From positions 54,860 to 118,859 of the forward strand of contig CASDOR010000009.1 in assembly GCA_949282135.1 (NCBI GenBank): a DNA stretch of 64,000 nucleotides, given 5' to 3'. Below the pieces are notes generated by a model. It saw only the letters and a list, made by a program, of their open reading frames with translations, was not told where the DNA came from and made no database searches. Positions 60,601 through 61,729 of the stretch are shown here, in pieces (positions within the stretch are counted from its first letter, which is position 1; each line of letters begins with the position of its first letter). A program made the position numbers and the translations under genes. The DNA is from an uncultured Christensenella sp. (lineage in GTDB: Bacteria; Bacillota; Clostridia; Christensenellales; UBA1242).

Positions 60601-61382
60601 GTGTTATTATTTACTACAAGGTTGCTGATATTCACCTCAGACACCCAAGCGTTAGACGCGCTACCACCATAGTTTGTAAGAAAGAAAAATGTTGTAGATA
60701 TCTCATTATTGCTAAAGGTAAGATTTGAAGCATTTACATTACCGACTGCACGAATAAACCATGTCATTGTTCCGCTAAAGTTTTGGAACGAAATATGACT
60801 TAAGTCTAGAGCAACAGAACCACTTGCCGCACTATGAATACAAACACCAGAGCTAACAGTCACACCCTCGTCTTTTCTACCTTCAAAAATAAATCTTTCT
60901 TCCGCACTTGTTGACGCGTCATCTCCATTAAAAGTAAAAGTACCAGCATTATTTGAAAGCCCAATCATGGCATTACCATAGGAACTATTTCCGCTAAAGG
61001 AATTATCACGAATGAGATATATATTTTTGCCTGTGTTATTAACTATCGTTCCATTCGCTGACGAAGCATTAATAATAAGAGTGTCAAGAAAAACAATTGT
61101 GTTTATCTCTACCCCACTTTCCGCATTTGAATTAATGCGTAAAAGCGCGGTGTTAAGAGACGCAACAGCATTTGAAGCCGAGAGTCCGTCACTATTGTTG
61201 TTTCCGCTGTTACTGACGTAAATTTTACTCTCCGTCATCCCCTCATCTGCTTGTACGGAAATCTCATTTTCCTCCGCCTGTGCGACTTTTCTATTTATCG
61301 TTAAAGAAAGCCCTGTAAATCCCAGAACCCCAATCATAAATACACAAAGAAAAATTACAAAATTAAATTTTCTTACTCTCAT
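33675..61382 (-). CDS. Giant beta-helix and MBG-repeat surface protein (about 9,235 residues)
   Basis: One uninterrupted 27.7 kb frame. I start at 61382 (MRVRKFNFV) because AAGGAG lies seven bases upstream; the frame is open 27 codons further. A signal peptide ends near AQA-EE (residue 36). From about 50 to 1,690, 1,930 to 2,530, 2,675 to 3,440 and 3,665 to 4,140 lie right-handed beta-helix blocks full of GGAIY and GGGIY turns and NNxx ladders (PMP/polymorphic-repeat style). They are joined by Ig-like connector modules at about 1,740-1,920 and 3,440-3,660. From about 4,230 to 9,160 runs a stalk of MBG-like repeats of two kinds: one with W-I/V-W-x-I-x-P endings, then one with GxGNFTG and xFxIxP units. 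A membrane helix at about 9,169-9,193 is followed by about 40 Lys/Arg-rich residues. No LPXTG or catalytic domain is seen. A very long adhesin is inferred. Confidence 0.92.
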   Translation of the reverse strand: MRVRKFNFVIFLCVFMIGVLGFTGLSLTINRKVAQAEENEISVQADEGMTESKIYVSNSGNNNSDGLSASNAVASLNTALLRINSNAESGVEINTIVFLDTLIINASSANGTIVNNTGKNIYLIRDNSFSGNSSYGNAMIGLSNNAGTFTFNGDDASTSAEERFIFEGRKDEGVTVSSGVCIHSAASGSVALDLSHISFQNFSGTMTWFIRAVGNVNASNLTFSNNEISTTFFFLTNYGGSASNAWVSEVNISNLVVNNNTFTSGSGSGRVIEAGYINELTLDNLEFVDNSTSSLNLIYAFYIGESTAEGQGFTLTNSTFTNCKSSFANSGLLLVDKAMRTTISNCSVNGGSSTSYGVMAISQIAEFNNISFNDFEVVGNDNNRMIFHILKYGTTNTSDVDISLDNVDFSNSTGDVHSEISLYDFNNANISNCDITNPHRHGIRLVDVANILIDSCNFERNGNITEFFDGGVFFALASSDSHLQVSLNMTNCSFINTSEFSGRILTTSGLLSSSDLYEESYFDITIDRCDFGEDKVSTNSFDLNNVRSLNISNSKFHDLSGLINISFHRGITDDKTMTISNVEFYNNVGGRFLVTGAGSPSTRAGDFVINNMTAYNNVYTSDTYCVFTSRYFGSIEVNNSNFYDNVSGASVLRFAVGDVSITNSNFYNNVNSGSNGNEGGAAITVADCNFSAVSSNFYSNKSNKSGAWGGAIRFGNSQVLLSGCTFQENSNATSVGGGVYIDFNATFLANRPDLEAKVEINGCHFINNDSRGSGGAVNMSLGNVKIDVDIIGSNFEGNVANSNGGGLYISGCGDLNIQGSNFSSNVVLGQGGAGLFRASNDSSVTIDGCVADGNTGDAGTAFYFYGSLDSVDITNSEIVNNVSDLSMGFSGSGAALAIIDAQAIINIENSIILNNISTAIESYKPGGIYLRSNKELNIINCDLNGNKGNTGAALYCYSVESVNIQGSNFTENETIGDYNYASAIILFIDCFNVIFENSNVDNNVGTRPIMYYINPTKNGGFLFTMKDSSVSGNTIDLGTTDSYQNFGILSILGTGEDGQPDYNIGINFEKLKLNNNIFRLRDSSSGSEVRGALVNIKSRWASAGSENSVSYADCEMIGNQIDSGSTISLIRHSGVDDISFDGVTIENNVSINSNGNMQAILVFEGKDKNASVVNLNNVVIKGHSIDDASGSVIFANAFVNLNMTGGSIEGTTTVSRLVSGTSSFVFDGVRFANNAVVNRTGSVNAGLILINNPNSIVRNCVFENNSANGYNGAGLYFEGANYSYTISGCTFTGNASNEGSAVYVGLNGNNRRGVQLIFEDCKFSGNEAENGGAVRTYDRTEFVGSSFYDNKASENGGAVYGESIYITSSIFEGNSAGVSGGAVYLSGMTNVSNNGAFMLVDRDSSNPSRFTENSAGTSGGAIFAYDQSTLVLYGTVFERNDASSIGAAIYNDGNLIIDGGVFTENGNESVLGGGVANEGELSIKNVEARKNKASNGGFLYNNSNVEIFVSGDFEENEAVTNGGAIAVVVGSLTLEDSSFNLNTAGSYGGGVFIQSGANNSVMMLGSEFNLNSALFGAGVSIGASGNGNGAQTGYFNDIMFSGNSGSGAFYINGGQHDLIDISITGGNGYGMYIESGGLKLSREIIVDENTMDEVSTNVYLTGSVILNLSGSLSSTSHIGISIESNNRAVVESDGSYIINSRDYSKFFSDSEDNSLYFKINNEYDGTENTIYIADVSATTGVVYTVSDFYGEIEEAGSANIEVKVAYPTSNYTITYSLNGQNYTDEVEIKNAGVTTVYYRIAVDGGETVEGEALVVLGSVNSLYISELPTVSNVLVNMPVSGAVITGGVATNLSGQRIAGVFSFANESYVPTEAGKQVFEMVFTPNNLEGYTSVNFNMLIEVIGYTEVYFKEASGTRMFFTSSEDADLGQNAIATFTSSRTGFNDMIDKMSDNGVIYMMSQMSGGVDLSVSDNKTITIKRFSAFDAPMFYAFNNTVITLGSSTMSGELILDGNNIESEYPIIEYRRAAEGSAEQIIYDGVKFVNHLGIEAPAIGVVGNVVLTIYSLQAENCRYVLREGADTPEYDERADDGSKELQDVIVDTQSQNVRVPYTGGGVLSTRTAEGVVGGVSATRMRPAINIYNFTANNCSSEYYGGAISFSSSVDVSDRNDTTSSINIMNLNISNCSAKYGGGVAVTGFNKLTIHDMILEGNTAEQGGGVYFYSLETTYSALIKDNYAYQGGGIFIEEYGIYADAFGQSSDNMIEIINNEAVLNGGGIFSTAPFTLNYALVSGNVVRGNIDSIPEDSSINIAGLGYGGAGIFVLNLNSNSISQVHKTRPLTINNSTISSNMIFSDGENDSYGAGIYAGIVSLNNVEVVNNGIVFTGETERDDLLLLGAGVAIAGTSHDSNIVNSEISSNYIKSTKSDSLSAGAGIAITGVQDFQNRQVIVYLTGSEVGNNYVNSNAGIKLYEQVALKPYRSVAGVDNATIQLCVEDSSIFASSDSAGIGSFALPVSSGIESPFSQIIYSCSNILLSGRVNILSPIEVRYTLNNLRTFVTITETLDSVSTVNIKVVDYSIGSNNSVVVFAEEYLEVIYSEVLNELGNPDEIDGLTTEINNAIISRIEENKDNIVVVDNSGVVLEVVGAVDSTIQDYENLSNMFYLVAQTASSGGERLSTIYFDPTNGDDTNTGATATRPVKTLEHALELVRDGGEIILIGTWQITDEVFASSGNVTIKRYENSSNVSSIVIENGGRLELNDITLDGGANSFTESMIEVKQGGELILNDGTVIRNNNLSTTSNVTRSGSVINNAGSVVINGGSYYSNTVGGYSYNGGFMNTTGEVEINGGLFHSNFARFGAVIYAESGLVNILGGTFTSNANNTSNDASTLCVAGGGIYLDSDVVANITGGVFSSNEAIYGGAIYSKGTLNISNATFVDNSAVDASIGSNTYVGGEGGAIYVSEGELYLTSSSLYNNEATIGGAIVLGTNNDATSGVSDVLASLIIDDNVSITNNFARAFNLATDKYASASEIRTYSDASLTSMIRDNHTISLSGGKGGAIFASTLTSLTISGGKIDSNIASRMGGAIYSTGGILTISGGTISNNIAGYYEAVESGDPATMTESLGGAIYYASNENGLDVQNIGSFISSSANSVISVNPLQSSNFVVDGGTFTGNYANNGSVVYLTGSQNANATLIVSGGKFTSNGAYEIDNNSYHYTGYETKGGAFYLGQYSFAEIMGNVLISENKANNGGAIYADTYSNLLVDDGEISYNSIQLIGASEGDESSTATAIFINNAQVILRGGRIVENYAEQNAGAAVFAQKTNIVGDTREGRLLYLGGDIYIQDNRVYTLGSSANPERERNVLIYNSLSLQGTPEMFEVYEELSSNALIGVYYRGKSNTATKTQVGIISEYIKDSSLRNNFTADSYYLDTNDYTIYIDVDGTGGNGRGIYVGPQYIEPTSFYTASDYIGEYDGDEHTIDLQINAPGITAEYYVSNNDSLKYSDIPESSWGSIMPSEDNATIFVYFRFKNNLGNVVRIEGDYPYSDSNGYCDMRTISIEARTVTITEENKPSVEDTVLYGVTYSEALRNMPELVGGIATDNGVQIYGSFEWANSTIQFENIGENEATVVFRPDNSRNPGYADVYFNIVVDVQTQSMYYDSLREDGNKFYLTTSTGDQIDAPSVSVYNMASALRYMATNGTLYIVNGGYKVDGEETWDVENRTVTIKKGRTFDGDLIMIPEPENNFSKSSLIINITGSGSLIIDGGAVWVNSAGASSDPNLINLKTQTNYQGAGGIRSNGTLISIAKNASLSTFGHVILRNNENNAVSTSTYGGAICSYGSVSLGSGAEITGNMATYGGAIAIRNVSSSVEFNIGQSSGSNVIISTNSTLLGGDGGAIYIANRETLVSSVKVEIVNATITSNKAYTSNSGDNGRGGAIYVGDNIDFTIGDTNQSVTIMGHTTYSEGTIFSLSPVKVDKLILENNNVQEGGVGNAMYLYNKLDTDQSQSDGLYPMLYLRDESTIIGQIVLDGNGFIADSGYLDPNSSIEILRRDSNSPNDGYEITQTVVAFLGDSSKSDIYSLFVSSDRLEPWDLAHITTHTGNATSSANVPGDNGISVDGQIVTDLLQLASTFIVRVYHGPAISDTGYYEIKVMYGDAYSKHIYDAELGGEEGSVVGASKGFEDSIVEGMATISNPGYYVQSYYLLLDENSGTSNTELARFGYAKNDLQVYYGKNIFVGWTVAVPEVRIEVWEKVEEEKDTDGTLDGWMIKELDDNNSVTVTYGEEIQLRAVIENQGGSEFIYTYSWRRYVGSDYIPDDTQQGNTFNIRDASVYSYGVLVTSRSGSISVSNDARETIVTVQILPKQVSVSLKNKEFTYNGEELFVGHETGEKITTGAGEGNYLINNIVLETSTLPYEDTLEGIGIVLEDNPDSTGSERSVRLATNAGTYNIIVSCTNTNYQIIPASGLVWAINPVVLEVDSWYDVGEDRDSVYSLYENAFETLEGVGHLLVPHFSNVVGEDRVNIQLQYYVGQSSGSVDKTLYFAFTNSRHNEGLAPYDISFLESLSNEEVVSYDGYVSTGTFRTELVNVYNENGNYVLPEDFEHEIIWSITGNQAFIRNWAVKAGGGSASTEDLIGRDGASFEVEDGMHVATRTYSDSSYYVSFNLEDSRGGYISSEGNVLVSMSATRLNENGDEEFYKSVEPFMIGENNSSAINFINDPLNYIKFTDSGIYRITVNIEEYREVQSPVKENMSLYYVYDNETGEYRLTTDVEPVPGTTYYEKLSNYFESPTSIYTLQLTIEKQGLTLDWGIYRQVDKEVVSEGLTEVQVDSNDDGEMDTNGLSLVYTTSSYIARILDNGVRLTDSGTQLVGVNVVETFEYSLDNQNFYSLENAYNILLQRNAGTYVFYARMIDEEKSKNYYIENNGRFALVIEKKLLTVSWPQSEFEWTSTQITCEPVIEGVIQNDAGGSGLWDLDGHQGTDIGSYTAEIVPDEYLMENSNYAFSSETISQNLTHNWSIVPRTLTITWEFNIYDSGVEFPQGEFYVSQGTLESAFSPTYNNIGYTLVPVLSNMVSNYSDVSVGYVNNLTPDSAYKNAGRYSRSVADTLTGDDASYYRLPVSTDISRSIVWEILRKEIRVQWTYSDTNPFVYDGDLHGVYASPVPEDVAEGDEASTITFTYRQLGNQVNEARDVGEYTAMIESINNQNYVVNDGSQIVWRITEAPLNLLWIWSDGGSDETTDDNQRRGRIYNGESLYLYVDTNAVGSISGIVEERSDVSVSISYRRYVDDSPIQGDIKNVGVYKAIATLTGNDASFYTLNNGNVEWVITQRELKFGWTAHSNLNYDELSTTKETRVIVRGSNSERAQYFTFQPTNLVAGDDLTFYVRRIGGRYTSSSSDGIITVDNLQNQGSLLEDWALNAGDYELVIESITDSSSGSVSSNYSLPVLQTDRNVVWRLNPVELNYKKAIKIIYGDEETNPQNDPFVYDGTERQVTIRVYDSWTNEDASSDTAFLVLDTDFSLSGTARTTVSTDSRGWAATVTLLNPNYIFTDGTYNKETGNVDNETVRSSSWSVYWLIKPLPVELNWSASEIPYDGSTKVVTATVGNVIGNDYVRVTGYSNDEIKESDYELSSSNYTNTALEVGRYLARVSGISNSNYTLDNARNVEHLWEIQTKEIDIVWTPQGAIDSSTGTATYSGQPIFYAPSYTGVVTGERIELNIVYKRRTNSDTPWENAGVILTSECVDVYEYRCEISIATENSNYVLKPEDSYIVWEIVPKVISINWRTLSQEYDGKEKSPEVELVGVVSGDATRVSTNGYIFTRNGNRTSTVSAVGEYQVEVGRLDGSSALIGDRAHNYTLEGSTSNRATFIITPVGVTFEFIPSTQGDWVYNGQAKYWEAGYKGEPGVIDGVLPAERSGVSFEYEFFYRTTAGVETSAPSNFESCIDAGTYTIRVSLSGIYSGNYSLDNYSSEALTKTWTITQKNVTFDWLTDGFEPEEDGSFSHEYTGSNISIYATVSGAVLDDVVSIAQYSNNTFASCGDYVASVVSLDEGSRNNYTFNTTDSGYTKKWSIVPRQITGINWIVSDKLTASDSTNRVFSGTYDGSDIRIEPSLFISSEGTNDGDIIYADRDRVRLVYTLTRNGSSTGACNDAGTYIITVKELSGESANNYSLTNILEGVNSEQTTTRTWTINPKQISFENDTSLNNGRPSQESKYYEVPYSGSSIRFGVKFKGIVTYDTGASDNVFPLYEADGEAGNVTFSRTDAGKYDVEISISGSDSENYTFGSNSNIAYFEITKVMLTVDRWDINDEHTYTYNGDVQYPTLLVSGVQGTDLPFSYSFFYEQGINTGNFQDLSGGQPTSGGSYRVKASLNSNNYEWNLTEAEQTTRLVCDFEIVAADVTYEVIPLSMGSQSSSTQTVVFIVVYGASGINASAPTGTIYFYKNYKDSDYVSGGTGENGGYLLKAASAYATDGSYSKDYLEIIESRLVDSEASGSETTYRRNVSYCFIVYDETNTERYIPGISYTAGSNSLHGYEYHDYKNIDEKEAVYSNIINSPFIPSDQAQEELYIYFMNRNTEENPTFTEGKSIVGAIQGYVYGDTMTLILMGGENLTVNKFRISMGELGNVEGQVDTIGNGAAPSYVSYVSNPTLLGQFITWYNGQNGDGQDLEAATFLGQIVTIRFDRPTGTSINNAIRISGYKEGGDSSDGNYASLATGDYYITIGKKDITITLPDAEQTYQTNNLHFITSTVDGVTNYLNVNGEIVDIFENTELVSEFEDRDKQAILSTIAPSFTGSNGYTTYDVGLHPGVIGLSYTSDYYNISCTNSALRVTGRELSNQDVYIEINTTGCVYTGQSVTPEFTVWLVREGSNNLEISSNEYKYTWGNNVDAGVATLYITFNGELDEGDLTQGQENNYMGEASATFNIERLNLTGGIFNSETGYITGTNLPSGLVIRVDSDIYKSEEYTGGQIRKTFENDSICIYNTAQRAVVKELDFGVDYLATYTNNINRGSASITLSGARNLTGSTQVAFTITPKIIDADDIGDNYELNPGKDITYTGKPIKPTVSSVGLSEDVSFICNNSDLDYYIRNNLGVYEQVEGDNNLINVGTYYVRIQVNQATNSLYPNYSGDLYLEYRVVPLNIQNNVSIIIKFNNTVENTSDSYYFDARQLEPNFIVYYDYDGDGTPDSEELLNPGENEEYEVVLPTDANINFNATTPELNYITISGRGNFTGEYQRRFTILPRPLDIQSTTTNARVTDWATDLTYTGKQITPSNFVYVYTPTGGTDYNIQYRIIRYGDNINAGTEAGLVIVEGQGNFTGQIDLKFDIAKRVFNRDVLDPNLLIELKNDTFIFTGEAIKPDIEGVYYNGIKLNAGTDYNANITYENNIYVKSDGQPTVVIDFKISSNFGGSAEKTFTINPKPLNSTEFVVSEIEIKGDGQPSPLLSHTYNGEAITKEKIYVYLIGPEKNYIPLGASDYSLEYLNNTNAGRATIVITGKTNYTGSMYAYFEISPLNLSDSNISISDLGTIEIGGEEYLLLSDQAYSNTIVMPNPSITFYYSSTSRTLVLNTDYSLTIPKGLGGNFGDNINVNEDGEYNRVDIEGSGNFTGTIKAVYQIKPKSIPQVTQDINISEQEYTGSEIRPNADVTLFDGTYRLAENKDYTIRYLNNVDVGSTAQMIITGTGNYTGEIIIDFTILPRNIANHFEEFNFEADVTYTGSAITFANSTDEELSKVYTFSYLDTPLTINTDFVFNTTSYVNNINAGIASVEIQGRNNFTGSYVFNFEIKPQAYDKSWKATFEEEGGNNIYRFTGGYVTPVPRIIDAEGNLVTPENYSIVYSNNLNISHELKGNEWKTVDGASIPNATITLSGNYSGTISGLQFGIGQVAITSGDIEFNMTSKMYYRGESIIPTYDDFILTLISDQNKANRSVEVPNYIVSRDDIVISIAKGSNINVGDASFIVTFGGENSIYVGSVTLGFTINVLTLKDAYNSGLLIIDEDVLKSETYAGYEITKTLQGNFVIGEHTLIVGDSGDIRLVTYENNLNVGEATIVLEGLNNLSGQLELYFNITPRAISNAGQFEISSISDIVYNYGIEIRPTNFTISFETSDEEGNLTGNIIELKLGKDYYITGYTNNINVGNEATINIEGIGNFTGTTTKTFNITKREITSSSDIFLSNTKPVYYTGEEIKLVDGSDDIRGTYFEVIIDGIGRYLVYNSENTAYSNNIDATTVVGRDEASVTFSFGENDNYSSSSAITIEFNIYPRAYDVDEFNVPEIYNQTLYKKEGVNVQITPHFDGVYTSGPITFTNSNGKVVELKENVDYTLRYGNNNEYNTIGTVSVDFIGNYSGVVTRRFNILKPVASLDGVTYYVVPRNHETINDPIRYGEVNTLGDLMFVNENDEEITSIKWLDENTEINAVGNLSFYVTYNPDPENFDDGRVLINVLVNKGQYDRDSILNMVNGKTFDSDYHARITLNDIALPEGFSWEYQVVDVPIIGQEYLVLQKGEYIRVLLTEENYSPSTTYYEEVTDLDKSSAEYIIGDKEYIEFTFEAKYNINPMYFEDETDILVTIRIYKGDLDSTTFNHRNITVTYAPNLTASSIVLSPNSPWSWKLDQEGINTPLNAREAPYVFTMIYNPMLTSGDGAPIDGGFPSNIYGKKENYNTVEVSVNVYVNKATYTPSQVQALLSYYRPQSFVYSTDLMIGEVNLNLPEGFSVRDPNTRLYYGVNNIALVYNRNSETNSNYNSYGERLSETISVNVTVNSPTLQGTLDVKGENVVSTPDMGLVIDREWNDMVGGKDPSTLVPYIVTYYNPYKNTWSEVRGEARWVNGSERLLEVGYITKQLMFYPEDKNFTANSDYRLFDVTLKVDQVAMSYNSLLFVNPEQTITFSKEPTLGRFGKLTTTDNKFLDALADVYYTYEIIYFNAEGEATPSGEEIIFTQDTVLNAGGRNGVYSFAYRITPKFDKGSCVYYTFTDGVVPTLMLYIDSVDLNITIEDVRKTYGDRSISGDISNFVIEGLRDLSTDDYEFGIYNLDNERIRLGYNTPVGTYKIILRLRDRDNEHPELKTNYNYNYPNSQVVADYVIEQKEISQFEVRIEGGMLRENGTILNDKISIEFNAAQFVDGVVPEYEIRFTRDGTLVNNVISAGTYYVSIVFVDGNYAVTTTRSFVVYAPQSYTVLFIVLGFIVGTMIVILIAVLAVKANRKRIRRNMQKEQLKRLEGELKKQERRKDSLNQYIDKNKKK

Positions 61383-61480
61383 TTTTTTCTCCTTAGCAAA
61401 GAGAGGTTTTATATTCCCATTCCCCTCTATGTAACTAAAAAGTAAGCATAGGCACACTAGCATAATAAGTTACTAGGTAT

Positions 61481-61509
61481 ATTATATATTATAAGTAATT
61501 TTTCGCCAA
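61481..61509 (-). promoter_or_regulatory. Promoter of the giant gene
   Basis: On the minus strand TTGGCG (61504-61509) and TATAAT (61481-61486) are separated by 17 bases, about 100 bases upstream of the chosen start. Confidence 0.5.
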
Positions 61510-61694
61510 ATAATTTGCAACATTTTTTTATTTTTTTTAAGGCAATTTTAAAACAATTTTTCGCCTTTTTTCTTTTTACTTTTTTGTCTCATTTTTAATA
61601 AAATCTGCCTCTTGAGTCCCCTCTCTTTTTCTCCCTTTTCTTTCCCCCTAATTCCCTTTATTTTAAAGGGAAAGAGATAATTATAACTGAGCAC

Positions 61695-61725
61695 AAAAAA
61701 ATCAAGGTGTTACCCTTGACTTTTC
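61695..61725 (-). terminator. Terminator of the upstream surface-protein gene
   Basis: On the minus strand GTCAAGGG pairs with CCTTGAT around a short loop, followed by a run of seven T, immediately past the TAG of the gene at 61730. It separates this gene from the giant gene, which has its own promoter. Confidence 0.75.
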
Positions 61726-61729
61726 TTTT

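Noticed and set aside
33675..61382. Dozens of 60-130 codon frames on the plus strand across the giant gene, and similar ones across the other large genes
   Set aside because: They are antisense or out-of-frame shadows of repetitive, Asn/Ser/Thr-rich coding sequence, lack ribosome binding sites, and show low-complexity protein content.
61464..61729. Possible small gene between the two giant surface-protein genes
   Set aside because: The gap holds a promoter for the giant gene, T-rich sequence and a terminator; no frame with a ribosome binding site is present.
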